DNA of 19,895 bases, from the NCBI GenBank assembly GCA_003218785.1, contig QHOM01000090.1:1-19895 (forward strand), in the 5' to 3' direction. Every line of letters starts with the position of its first letter. Within the stretch, counting starts at the first letter, position 1. Made by a program: the position numbers and the translations under genes. Shown in pieces: positions 1 to 7,842 of the stretch. This DNA comes from Verrucomicrobiota bacterium (lineage in GTDB: Bacteria; Verrucomicrobiota; Verrucomicrobiia; Chthoniobacterales; UBA10450). The notes beneath the pieces are model-generated. The model worked only from the letters and a program-made list of their open reading frames with translations, was not told the DNA's origin and searched no databases.

Positions 1-51
1 TTCACACAGCAATCACAAAAATGATACGAACCGAGCGGGAGGCGATCCCAA

Positions 52-366
52 ATGAAACGAGCCCTGATAATACTTTTTCTCTTAGTCTCTGTTTTCTGCG
101 TAACCGCTGACGCGCAGCCTTGCCCAGACGGCATCAACGACATCACCGACTGCCCGGATGAAGGGTGCGGGGATCACGAGCTTGATCCCGAGCAAAAAAA
201 TCTTCGATCCGATGATCAACAACCCGTCCTGCGAAGCATTCAGTGGATGAAAGGTCTAGCCGATCCGACGAATTTCGCTGAGAATGGAAATCGCGACGAA
301 CTGAGGCAGGCTCCTTGCGAGAACAAAACTTTTGACGTACGCGCCAGAAAAGATACAACCGGATAG
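52..366 (+). CDS. Small secreted protein of unknown function, possibly truncated
   Basis: This 104-residue product starts with a clear Sec signal peptide: Lys-Arg, a hydrophobic stretch to about residue 19, and an Ala-Asp-Ala cleavage region. The mature part is polar and begins with four cysteines in a short span (CPDGINDITDCPDEGCG), which suggests disulfides outside the cytoplasm. The start is supported by GGGAGG at 37-42, nine bases before the ATG, one of the few good ribosome binding sites in the window. The last third is charged and stops abruptly without an obvious fold ending, so it may be the front part of a longer protein broken by a deletion or frameshift like those in the next gene. 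I do not recognise the family. Confidence 0.5.
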   Translation: MKRALIILFLLVSVFCVTADAQPCPDGINDITDCPDEGCGDHELDPEQKNLRSDDQQPVLRSIQWMKGLADPTNFAENGNRDELRQAPCENKTFDVRARKDTTG

Positions 367-445
367 TTGTCTGAAAACGAACGACATTTGGCGTCTCGTG
401 AACGGCAGGTGACCGGTTTGTGATTCGCCTCCGAGATCCTTAGCT

Positions 446-1258
446 ATGAAAACAAAAAATCCACGCCCGGTAACTTTCTTTAACTTCCGAGTCCTCGCCG
501 CATTTCTCCTGTTCCTCACGGCAGGGATGCTTACGTTGTTCGCCTTCGCAGGCGCGCAGCCCGACAACAACACACAGACGATTCGTTCGTCCCGTTGGCT
601 GACGCGGCTGGCATCGACCCTCGCGATAATGTCACAATCACAACCAGGTGGTGCAGTCAAAACGGACAAGTATCCGGCAGAGCGACCGCCAGGAGCACCG
701 CAAACGGCGCCCGCGATTCCGTATAGCGGACCACCACACAACCTAACTCCGGTCACGGCGGTGCGCACCGGGAAGTTGCGGGACATGCAGGCGATCGATT
801 CGGCGACAATCATCAATCATTATCATATTGAACCGATTCCTCCCAAGCCTCCAACGCAAAGTGGCGGCGGCATCCGGGGGTCGCAGCAGACCGTTGCGGG
901 AGACGTGATCTCGGCGCCGAGCCCGACCGGCCTCAACTTCGAGGGCGTGGGCGTGGGCCTCGCTGGATTCTCGCCTTCTGGTAATCCCCCGGACGTGAAT
1001 GGCCGCGTGGGCTCGACGCAATACGTGCAATGGAACAACACCAGCTTCGCCGTCTTTGACAAAACCACCGGCGCCCTGCTCTACGGTCCCGCTGCGGGTA
1101 ACACTCTCTTCCAGCCCTTGGGCGGCCTCTGCGCGTCGCACAACGACGGCGACCCCGTGGTTTCTTACGACATCCTGGCTGGTCGCTGGGTTCTCTCGCA
1201 GTTCGTTGTCGGAGGCGGTATCCGCACACGGCGGTATGGCCCGATGGCTACTACATGA
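446..1258 (+). CDS. Large secreted multidomain protein, fragment A (N-terminal part)
   Basis: This is the first of three pieces of what was one exported protein of about 1,000 residues spanning 446-3562. Residues 1-38 form a long signal peptide or membrane anchor (basic start, hydrophobic segment at about 14-36, AGA cleavage region). A Pro-rich spacer follows, and from about residue 165 a beta-rich domain begins with GVGVGLAGFSPSGNPPDVNG and YVQWNNTSFAVFDKTTG, typical of large exported repeat or propeller-like proteins of soil bacteria. The natural frame is lost after WVLSQFVV (about 1213). The final residues GGGIRTRRYGPMATT are out of frame, because the +1 frame there reads YPHTAVWPDGYYMSTHVF, which continues fragment B. 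Function unknown, probably cell surface or secreted. Confidence 0.6.
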   Translation: MKTKNPRPVTFFNFRVLAAFLLFLTAGMLTLFAFAGAQPDNNTQTIRSSRWLTRLASTLAIMSQSQPGGAVKTDKYPAERPPGAPQTAPAIPYSGPPHNLTPVTAVRTGKLRDMQAIDSATIINHYHIEPIPPKPPTQSGGGIRGSQQTVAGDVISAPSPTGLNFEGVGVGLAGFSPSGNPPDVNGRVGSTQYVQWNNTSFAVFDKTTGALLYGPAAGNTLFQPLGGLCASHNDGDPVVSYDILAGRWVLSQFVVGGGIRTRRYGPMATT

Positions 1259-3087
1259 GCACGCATGTGTTCAACGCCACTTCCGGCACCTTTACTACAG
1301 GTCGCCTTTACGTTTTCGAGCGGGCGCAAATGATCGCTGGTCTTCCAGCCCGCATGCAGAGCCAGGATCTCGGAGCTGAATATGGATTTCTTGCCGCCGA
1401 TCTCGATAGTTTAACTCCTCCACCTGCGGGCGAGGCAGAGTTTGTCCTCGGCCCTAACTTCACGCTCACGGAACTAACCGACTCGTTTCGAGTGGCGGCA
1501 ACGTGGGGCTCCAATCCAACGATGATTGTAACGGCGGGGCCTACCATCCTGGAGGGCCTCGGCAATGCACCGTGCGTGGGCGATGCCAACACCTCCCGCG
1601 CCTGTGTGCCGGAGCCTGCACCAGCGGCCACCACGGATTATGTCGATAACATCGGAGGCCACTACATGCATCGGTTAGCTTACCGCAACAACGGCACGCA
1701 AATCGCGCCGCAGGAATCGCTCATCGTCAGTGGTCCCTCCGACAGCACCGACAGCAACCACGGATCTGTAGAATGGTTCGAATTCCGCAACGCCGGAAGT
1801 TCATCGACTACGCCGACGCTTTTCCAATCCGCGCACTACGATATCGATACTAACTACCGATGGCTGCCGTCGATCGCGATGGATAAGGATGGCAACATCG
1901 CGCTCGGCTACAGCAAGTCGAGCACGACGGTTTTCCCTGGCATCTACGTTACCGGCCGCCTGGCGAGTGATCCTGTCGGCACAATGGGCGCCGAGATTCA
2001 AATGACGGCAGGCATTGGCTCGCAGTTAGGCGCCGGGAACCGTTGGGGTGACTACAGCGCCATGACTCTCGACCCGATCGACCAATGCACCTTCTATTAT
2101 ACGAACGAGTACTTGAAGACGAACGGAGGCTTCAACTGGTCCACCCGGATCGCCGCCTTCAAGTTCCCGTCCTGCGTCTCGGCTGCGGGTTCGTGGGGCA
2201 CGGTCACCGGCACAATCACTTCGTCGCAAACAGGGGCTCCGATTTCTGGGGTGACCGTTTCGTTGAGCAACGGTTACGCGGGCGCGAGTAACGCAAGCGG
2301 CGTTTACACCATTCTCGTCCCAGCCGGCAGCTACACCGCCACGGCCGCAGACCCGACGCGCAACTGCACCTCGTCGATACCTACCTCGGCAACCGTCGCA
2401 CCGCCGGGTGGCGGGACCGTTACCCAGAACTTCCAAATGACTGGCACATCAAAGCTCGAGGCGAACGGCTTCACCATTGACGATTCGCTCGGCAACAATA
2501 ACGGCATCGTTAACCGCGCCGAATGCGTGCTCGTCAATCTCGGCGTCAAAAACAACGGCTGCGCGAAAGAGACGGGGATCTCGGCCACGCTCACGACAAC
2601 GACTCCGGGCGTCACAGTTGTCGACGCAAGCTCCACCTATCCAGACATGTTGATCGATGGCAGCAGCACGAACGCGACGCCGTTCAAGATTTCGGTCTCG
2701 GATACATTCGCCTGCGGCGCGGACATCGCGCTTTCACTTAACCTGACTTACGCGAGCGGAAGCAAGTCGATCCCGTTCACCATCCCGACCTGTGCCGGCG
2801 GTCCGGATCAACAGATTCCACCCAGCCAGCTCACGGCGAGTGATCCGACGCAGGCCGATCGTATTGGCCGGGATGGCCGCCCGAGCACCTGCTCCGCCCC
2901 TAAGAGCAGCCCCGGCGGTGGTTTCCCCGGAACGCACGCTTACGAAACGTTTACAAAGCGTCGCTTACGACCAGGTCTACGATCCGACCAACATCGACGC
3001 GAACTACCTGGGCGACAGTGGTATTGTCGGCCTAGGGACCACGGTCGACACAGCGACCTACTCCTTCACCGTTCCCGTAGGGCATAA
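1255..3087 (+). CDS. Large secreted multidomain protein, fragment B (central part)
   Basis: This continues fragment A in another frame. The ATG at 1255 is an internal Met of WPDGYYMSTHVF, not a natural start. Residues 1-310 complete the beta-rich domain (TPPPAGEAEF, MHRLAYRNN, YRWLPSIAMDKDGNIALGYS, GNRWGDYSAMTLDPIDQCTF). A carboxypeptidase regulatory-like fold follows at about 315-395 (GTVTGTITSSQTGAPISGVT, then SNASGVYTILVPAGSYT). Then comes an Ig/CARDB-like beta domain with paired cysteines (ECVLVNLGVKNNGC, CGADIALSLNLTY). The natural frame ends near 2950 at GTHAYETFT. The last 45 or so residues are Arg-rich out-of-frame sequence. No catalytic motif is visible, so a surface or adhesive role is the most that can be inferred. 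Confidence 0.6.
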   Translation: MSTHVFNATSGTFTTGRLYVFERAQMIAGLPARMQSQDLGAEYGFLAADLDSLTPPPAGEAEFVLGPNFTLTELTDSFRVAATWGSNPTMIVTAGPTILEGLGNAPCVGDANTSRACVPEPAPAATTDYVDNIGGHYMHRLAYRNNGTQIAPQESLIVSGPSDSTDSNHGSVEWFEFRNAGSSSTTPTLFQSAHYDIDTNYRWLPSIAMDKDGNIALGYSKSSTTVFPGIYVTGRLASDPVGTMGAEIQMTAGIGSQLGAGNRWGDYSAMTLDPIDQCTFYYTNEYLKTNGGFNWSTRIAAFKFPSCVSAAGSWGTVTGTITSSQTGAPISGVTVSLSNGYAGASNASGVYTILVPAGSYTATAADPTRNCTSSIPTSATVAPPGGGTVTQNFQMTGTSKLEANGFTIDDSLGNNNGIVNRAECVLVNLGVKNNGCAKETGISATLTTTTPGVTVVDASSTYPDMLIDGSSTNATPFKISVSDTFACGADIALSLNLTYASGSKSIPFTIPTCAGGPDQQIPPSQLTASDPTQADRIGRDGRPSTCSAPKSSPGGGFPGTHAYETFTKRRLRPGLRSDQHRRELPGRQWYCRPRDHGRHSDLLLHRSRRA

Positions 3088-3562
3088 CTTCGTGGTGGTA
3101 GTGAATGCCACCGGGAATACAACGTCATCGCCGTTCAGTGGCACAGTCTCCGGCTTCGTCAATAACACCGCCGGACCTGGCGACTGCGCGACAATACCAC
3201 CACCGACACCTACGCCAACACCGACACCTACGGCGACGCCAACACCGACGGCTACTCCTACGCCGGCGCCGACGCCAGCGGCTCCAAGGGCGCTAAAGGC
3301 AACCAACGTGACTGCCAGCAGCTTCACCGCGAACTGGCGCAGCGTAAGTGGCGCGACAGGTTATCGGTTGGATGTGTCCACGAGCAGTTCTTTTGTCAAT
3401 TACGTACCTGGGTATCAGGATTTGGATGTCGGCAACACGACGAGTTACAATGTTACCGGGCTGGCCGCGCGTACGATCTATTATTACCGGGTACGAGCGT
3501 ATAACGGCAACGGTACCAGCCCCAACTCCAAGGTCGTCCAGGTAAAGACGAGAAACCACTGA
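2950..3562 (+). CDS. Large secreted multidomain protein, fragment C (Pro/Thr linker and fibronectin III)
   Basis: This is the C-terminal piece of the same protein, in the third frame. Natural sequence begins at about SVAYDQVYDPTNIDANYLGD, the second half of a beta domain whose first strand (HAYETFT) lies at the end of fragment B. The frame is open further upstream, with an ATG at 2792, but that stretch is Arg/Ala/Pro-rich antiframe sequence. The beta domain ends at about 3190 (SGFVNNTAGPGDC). A Pro-Thr-Ala linker follows at 3197-3288, and then a fibronectin type III domain (SSFTANWRSVSGATGYRLDV, YYYRVRAYNGNG) to the TGA. Such linkers and FN3 domains are common at the ends of exported enzymes and adhesins. 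Without a start of its own it is unlikely to be translated alone. Confidence 0.55.
3197..3288 (+). repeat. Degenerate short tandem repeat encoding a Pro-Thr linker
   Basis: Repeats of six-base units of the type CCGACA/CCTACG encode about 30 residues of Pro-Thr and Pro-Thr-Ala repeats between two extracellular beta domains. Low-complexity Pro/Thr linkers of this kind join domains in secreted proteins. It is not a CRISPR array, because there are no spacers and the units are contiguous and in frame. Confidence 0.75.
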
Positions 3563-3619
3563 GATTCGTTGCTAGTCCATTTGCAGCTGCTTAGCTCTCA
3601 ACCCGTGCGCAGCCATGAC

Positions 3620-4501
3620 TTAAGGTCTTCTGGCGGGCAGTGGTTTTGAGCTTTTGAGGATTTCGGATTCAGGGGTGAGCGTGGCTGGTTTGCCGCTGAA
3701 GATGACGCGGTTTGGTTTTTCGGCGAGCGTTTCGACGAGCGCTTTGGCGTAGGTTGTGACAACCTTCAGATTCAAAAGCGTGACGTGGAGTTGTTTCAAT
3801 TGTTCCTGAAGCTGTTTGTCGGTTGTGCTAATAAACTGGTCGGCCGTCCCAAGCACTGAGTCCGCGCCCTTTGCGAGGCCATCGAGGTTTGTGATCACGT
3901 TCTGTAAATTGTCCACGTCTATCTTTAGCGAATCGGCAAGTGGCCCGAGCTTGGGCATGAATTGGTCGAGATTTCCTTTCAACCCCGTGACAGTCACATT
4001 GAGATTATCGAGCAACTTGTTTGCGTTCTCGAACAATGGGCCGGCCGCTGCAGTAATCTGTTCGAGGCCGTAAGCCGGGTGGCCCTCGATGGCCGCATTG
4101 TTTGCCAGGGTGTTGCCGCCTGGCGTGCCCGCAGAGAGCGCGACAAACTTGGGAGCGAGCATGGTATCGGAACTGAGTGTCGCGGTTACATCGGTAGGCA
4201 GTGCTGGAATCCCATCATCGAGGCTGATCGTCACCCGCACGGCGTCTTTTTTGTTTGGAGACGCTTCTCGCTCCTTCGCAGTCAGGTGGCGCATCGCGAT
4301 GACGCGCCCGGCTGGGGCACCGGCATAACGGACCTCGGAGTTCGCCTTAATGCCGGTCACATCTTCATAATTGATTTGCAAAGTGCGTTTCGGTTTTTTC
4401 AAACGATAGCCTGAAAGCGCGAAAGTGAGCGCTGCGAGCAGGACCAAACTGCATAGGATGACCGAGATCGCCACGATGTAATCGGAGAGATTTCGTTTCA
4501 T
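3620..4501 (-). CDS. mlaD: MCE-domain lipid-binding protein of an Mla-type ABC transporter (MlaD-like)
   Basis: MlaD-family proteins bind lipid in the periplasm and connect it to an MlaE/MlaF-type inner-membrane ABC transporter that moves phospholipid between the membranes of Gram-negative bacteria. This 293-residue protein has a short cytoplasmic start, one membrane helix at about residues 9-30, and an MCE domain at about 38-125 (YEDVTGIKANSEVRYAGAPA, then ATLSSDTMLAPKFVALSAG). A long helical tail with heptad-like leucines runs to about 255, as in MCE proteins that form oligomeric barrels or needles. It ends in a Pro-rich stretch. The start ATG at 4501 overlaps the stop of the upstream ATPase gene (ATGA), so the two are translationally coupled. 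Family assignment is firm; the transport direction and cargo are inferred. Confidence 0.9.
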   Translation of the reverse strand: MKRNLSDYIVAISVILCSLVLLAALTFALSGYRLKKPKRTLQINYEDVTGIKANSEVRYAGAPAGRVIAMRHLTAKEREASPNKKDAVRVTISLDDGIPALPTDVTATLSSDTMLAPKFVALSAGTPGGNTLANNAAIEGHPAYGLEQITAAAGPLFENANKLLDNLNVTVTGLKGNLDQFMPKLGPLADSLKIDVDNLQNVITNLDGLAKGADSVLGTADQFISTTDKQLQEQLKQLHVTLLNLKVVTTYAKALVETLAEKPNRVIFSGKPATLTPESEILKSSKPLPARRP

Positions 4502-5190
4502 GGAGTCTTGTGATGGAAGCGGTGCCGCGCGCCAAAGAGCGGGCGGGGCTTTACGTGTCGATGATCCTGGTGCTCTTCCTGCGAAAGGTTCAAAGGCACA
4601 GGGCCGTCGGCTTCGCCCTTGATAAATTGTTGCACCTCCGGATTGGAACTTGTGCGGATTTCATCCGGCGTACCCTGCGCGACAATGTTGCCGTGTCCAA
4701 GCATAATCATCCGTGTCGCAATGCGAAAAGCGCTCGTCATGTCGTGCGACACCACCACTGCTGTCATATGGCTGCCACGGGTCAATTTGAGAGTGAGTTG
4801 ATCCACAACTGCAGTCATGATGGGGTCGAGCCCGGAGGTCGGCTCGTCGCTGAAAAGCAACTCGGGATCGAGCGCGAGTGCGCGCGCCAATCCAACGCGC
4901 TTTTTCATTCCGCCGCTGATTTCGTCCGGTTTGAGATCTTCAAAACCAGTCAGGCCGACCATCTGAAGTTTTTGCTTCACAATCTCTTCGACTTCGTCAA
5001 CTGACTTATCAGTGTGCTGCAAAAGCGGCAGCGCAACATTCTCGCCAACGGTTAGCGAGGCGAGCAGGGCGCCGGATTGAAATAGCATCCCGAATCGTTG
5101 CCGGACACGTATGATTTCATGTTCCTTCATCGTTGTGATTTCTTCACCAAAAAGTTTTACTGAACCCGAAGTCGGTTGCATGGCGGACAA
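4498..5190 (-). CDS. mlaF: MlaF-like ABC ATPase, truncated: Walker A segment missing
   Basis: This is the ATPase subunit expected to power MlaE. What remains has a Q-loop (FGMLFQSGALLASLTVGENV), the ABC signature (EISGGMKKRVGLARALALDP), Walker B (ELLFSDEPTSGLDP), the H-loop (VVVSHD) and the MlaF-type ending (QQFIKGEADGPVPL). The Walker A P-loop should lie about 15 residues before SGSVKLFGEEI, but the frame begins just there, with a TTG at 5190. The true N-terminus MKANEEPIIEVTDL lies upstream in another frame at 5189-5230. As written the gene could not give a working ATPase. About 38 residues (roughly 115 nt) appear to be absent by comparison with MlaF proteins. Downstream it overlaps mlaD by ATGA. 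Confidence 0.85.
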   Translation of the reverse strand: MSAMQPTSGSVKLFGEEITTMKEHEIIRVRQRFGMLFQSGALLASLTVGENVALPLLQHTDKSVDEVEEIVKQKLQMVGLTGFEDLKPDEISGGMKKRVGLARALALDPELLFSDEPTSGLDPIMTAVVDQLTLKLTRGSHMTAVVVSHDMTSAFRIATRMIMLGHGNIVAQGTPDEIRTSSNPEVQQFIKGEADGPVPLNLSQEEHQDHRHVKPRPLFGARHRFHHKTP

Positions 5191-5230
5191 GATCGGTTAC
5201 TTCGATGATGGGCTCTTCGTTCGCCTTCAT
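5144..5230 (-). pseudogene. mlaF: N-terminal remnant of mlaF with its original start
   Basis: Reading from 5230, the ATG overlaps the mlaE stop as ATGA and gives MKANEEPIIEVTDL, the normal first beta strand of an MlaF-type ATPase. After about 5189 the frame runs into unrelated residues and stops at 5144. The rest of mlaF resumes in the +1 frame at the same spot (AMQPTSGSVKLF). The coupled start shows that this, not the TTG at 5190, is the original translation start of mlaF. Confidence 0.75.
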
Positions 5231-5967
5231 GCACCAAAGAAAAAGATTCCGGTCAGAACGGCGTTCATGACCAACATCGATAGCAGCGCTTGCACGACCG
5301 AGGCCGTGGTTGCCTGGCCGACGCCCTCCGCGCCACCTTCGACATTGAGCCCGGCGTTGCACGCAATTGTGATAGCGATCCACGCAAAAACGACGCTCTT
5401 GATCATTCCCGAATACAAATCCCACGCATCTGCGCTTTGCAACGCGCGGAGAACGTAACCAGCGGTATTAAAATCAAGCGAGAAGGTGCATACGGCCCAG
5501 CCTCCTAAGATGCCGATGTAATTTCCAATGATCGTGAGCGCCGGTAGCATCACCAGCATCGCCAGAAAGCGCGGTACGACCAGATATTGAACCGGATTAA
5601 TCGCCATTACTTCCAGCGCTTCGATCTCTTCGGACACTTTCATCGTTCCCAGCTCGGCTGCGACGGCCGAGCCGCTCCGCCCGATTACGATCACCGCGAT
5701 CAAAACCGGTCCCATCTCGCGCAAGAGTGTCAGCATCACCAGATCGGGAATGTACATTTCGGCGCCGAGGCTTTGGAGAGAATGGGCGGCCTGCATGGCC
5801 AACGTCACGCCAACGCTAAACGCCGTCAGCGCAACCATCGGCGCAGCGCGTACCCCGATGAAGACCATCTGCCGGAAGATCGGCGCGATTTTGAAAAACT
5901 GACCGGTGAACGGCGCGATCAAAATCCAGTAGAGCAGGCTGAGATTAAGCTGGATGTAGTTTTTCAA
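5227..5967 (-). CDS. mlaE: MlaE-like permease of an MCE/Mla ABC transporter
   Basis: MlaE-family permeases form the membrane channel of Mla lipid transporters. The 246-residue protein is highly hydrophobic and carries the family hallmarks LLREMGPVLIAVIVIGRSGS, AAELGTMKVSEEIEALEVM and INPVQYLVVPRFLAML, plus the late IKSVVFAWIAI segment. Length matches the family (about 250-260) and there is no internal gap. The earliest in-frame start is TTG at 5967. No ATG lies between it and an in-frame stop upstream, and no Shine-Dalgarno sequence is visible, so the N-terminus is uncertain. Its TGA overlaps the mlaF ATG, making mlaE-mlaF-mlaD one coupled operon. No mlaB or mlaC is present here. Confidence 0.9.
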   Translation of the reverse strand: MKNYIQLNLSLLYWILIAPFTGQFFKIAPIFRQMVFIGVRAAPMVALTAFSVGVTLAMQAAHSLQSLGAEMYIPDLVMLTLLREMGPVLIAVIVIGRSGSAVAAELGTMKVSEEIEALEVMAINPVQYLVVPRFLAMLVMLPALTIIGNYIGILGGWAVCTFSLDFNTAGYVLRALQSADAWDLYSGMIKSVVFAWIAITIACNAGLNVEGGAEGVGQATTASVVQALLSMLVMNAVLTGIFFFGA

Positions 5968-6101
5968 ATTATGGCGGTCTCGGACGCGCAGGATGACAAG
6001 ACTGGCGCATCAACGAAAGCCGAAAATCTCAGCGCTCTGTTACATCGACTTGATCCCATCCGGCGCGCCGCCTACGGTTGGCTCGCTGGGAGCGGAAGGC
6101 A

Positions 6102-6986
6102 ATGGCTCAAAGCGAAATCGAGGCCGTGCGCGCGTTGCTAAGTTCCAAGCCGCGACCTATCGGGTGGCCTGAGCGACGCCAGCGCCTCGATGATGTCGGT
6201 TCCGTTTGGCCCGTAGCAGACGATGTGGAACTCGCTGCAGTCGATGTCAATGGCATGGCGGGGGAATACTCAATCGTACTCGGCAGTGATCCCTCCCGCA
6301 TTCTGATGTTTTTCCACGGTGGTGGCTATTGCTCCGGTTCAATCGGGAGCCATCGTCGAATGGTGAGCGAGGCGGGCCGAGCCGCCGAAATGCGAACCCT
6401 ATCCATTGCCTATCGGCTGGCTCCCGAGCATCCGTTCCCCGCGGCGTACGACGACGCGCTGACGGCGTGGCGTTTTCTGCGGAACCAGGGCATTTCGGCT
6501 GCGCGTATTGCGATTGGCGGCGACAGCGCGGGCGCCGGGCTCGCAGTAGCGTTGATCAACCGGCTGCGCGATGCACACGAGGAGCTTCCGGCTTGCGCGT
6601 GGCTTGTATCGCCCTGGACGGATCTTACGATGTCTGGTTCAACGCTTGCCAGCAAGGACGCCGTAGATCCAATCATCCACAAGGGCTATCTGAATGAACT
6701 GGCTGACGCCTATCTTCCCGCTGGAATAGATAGGAAGGATCCGCGGGTATCGCCTCTTTATGCCGACTTCAGGAGCTTTCCTCCAATACTGATCCAGGTT
6801 GGCTCTGCCGAGACGTTGCTCGATGACGCCACTCGGTTTGCGGCCGTAGCTGGTGCAGCCGACGTCCCGACGACTCTGGAAGTCTGGCCGCACATGATCC
6901 ATGCGTGGCATCTGTGGAACGCTCATCTGGAACCCGGACGCCGCGCACTCGTCAGCGCGGGCGCGTTTATCAGGGAACATCTTTGA
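6102..6986 (+). CDS. Alpha/beta hydrolase, hormone-sensitive-lipase (family IV) esterase
   Basis: This is a probable carboxylesterase or lipase acting on short acyl esters; the true substrate is unknown. The 294-residue protein has the family's oxyanion-hole motif HGGG at about 72-75, the YRLAPEHPFPAAYDD signature at about 104-118, and the nucleophile elbow GDSAG with Ser142. Asp241 (SAETLLDD) and His267 (HMIHAWH) complete the triad. It lacks a signal peptide, so it is likely cytoplasmic. The ATG at 6102 is preferred because GGAAGG lies just before it. A TTG at 6078 would add eight residues. It is transcribed away from the mla operon and appears complete. Confidence 0.9.
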   Translation: MAQSEIEAVRALLSSKPRPIGWPERRQRLDDVGSVWPVADDVELAAVDVNGMAGEYSIVLGSDPSRILMFFHGGGYCSGSIGSHRRMVSEAGRAAEMRTLSIAYRLAPEHPFPAAYDDALTAWRFLRNQGISAARIAIGGDSAGAGLAVALINRLRDAHEELPACAWLVSPWTDLTMSGSTLASKDAVDPIIHKGYLNELADAYLPAGIDRKDPRVSPLYADFRSFPPILIQVGSAETLLDDATRFAAVAGAADVPTTLEVWPHMIHAWHLWNAHLEPGRRALVSAGAFIREHL

Positions 6987-7074
6987 ACTCCCAGTGGGTA
7001 GCGCCACCGCACGAGTCAGCCAACCGGACTTTCGGACGAGTGCCTACGATTGACCCTCAACATGCGACGAGCGA

Positions 7075-7596
7075 CTACAACAATCCCCGCTTTCGAAAGT
7101 CGCCGAGATTTCCGCCGGACGAACGTTCGATCAGATCGATGGTAAATTTGAGCAGGCAAACTTCCCACGCATCGTCCACACCTTGGATGACGGCGCTGAG
7201 CGGCTCGTTTGCACCTTCCACCCGGCGTTTTGTACGGCCGATAACGGCGTCAATCGAATCGCGGATCGTTTCTTCGGTCACATCAGTTTTGCGAAACTGG
7301 AATCCGTAACGCAACACCGCAATGCTGCGTGCGTGCTCGCGCAGTTGATCGACGTAGCGTTGCGCTTTCTCGCCGAAACCTTCAAGCAGTAGCCGGCAAT
7401 AATGTTCGGGCGTCAGGATTTGCGGTCGCTCGGCGTGAATCTTTCCATTGCGAACCCGGACCTGATCGACGTGATCCATCAATTCTGAAATGAGATAGAA
7501 ATTGAAACTCGTGCTGCCAAAGGTCGCAATCTGTCGTTCAGGCGCGACAATCACCTGCGTATTTTCAATTGCGTAATCGAAATCGTCCTTTCTCAT
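7075..7596 (-). CDS. Conserved hypothetical protein
   Basis: This soluble 174-residue protein has no signal peptide, membrane segment or motif I can tie to a function. The start at 7596 (MRKDDFDYAIENTQVIVAPE) is chosen because the sequence becomes protein-like there. An upstream in-frame ATG at 7659 would add 21 Cys-rich residues that look non-coding. Well-formed stretches such as FYLISELMDHVDQVRVRNGK, QFRKTDVTEETIRDSIDAVI and AVIQGVDDAWEVCLLKFTID suggest a real, folded alpha/beta protein. It lies after the msrB terminator and so is probably its own unit. No function is assigned. Confidence 0.7.
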   Translation of the reverse strand: MRKDDFDYAIENTQVIVAPERQIATFGSTSFNFYLISELMDHVDQVRVRNGKIHAERPQILTPEHYCRLLLEGFGEKAQRYVDQLREHARSIAVLRYGFQFRKTDVTEETIRDSIDAVIGRTKRRVEGANEPLSAVIQGVDDAWEVCLLKFTIDLIERSSGGNLGDFRKRGLL

Positions 7597-7777
7597 TTTC
7601 GACGTGCAATTTAGGTGCAGCGCTATTCTATCGCAAACCAAACAGGATGACGGCCGCATTTGAGTGATCTCCGGCAGGCGAATGCCTCGACACGGAAATG
7701 AGTCTCTACATCTGGGACTTCAAGAAACGCCCGCGCTTCCCTCAAACGCGCTCCTTTTGTCCTCGGTTGATGACTCT

Positions 7778-7813
7778 AAAAAAGCGTTGCCACCCGCAGG
7801 GTGGGGGAAGCGC
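7778..7813 (-). terminator. Intrinsic terminator after msrB
   Basis: On the minus strand, 30 bases after the msrB stop, an imperfect hairpin spans 7784-7813. Its core is CCACCC-TGC-GGGTGG (7790-7804), and its outer GCG..TT and AA..CGC can also pair. It is followed at once by six T (7783-7778). This is a classic Rho-independent terminator layout in the right place and orientation to end the msrB transcript and separate it from the hypothetical gene at 7596. Confidence 0.75.
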
Positions 7814-7842
7814 ACGGCCAAGGTCCGATCTTCTCGATCCTG

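Noticed and set aside
256..816. A 186-codon open frame on the minus strand
   Set aside because: It overlaps the signal peptide and spacer of the secreted protein and the small secreted gene on the plus strand, and its product is Arg/Gly/Cys-rich with no fold-like pattern.
3197..3288. Regular repeats that might suggest a CRISPR array
   Set aside because: Units are contiguous, in frame, and encode a Pro-Thr linker; there are no spacers or cas genes.
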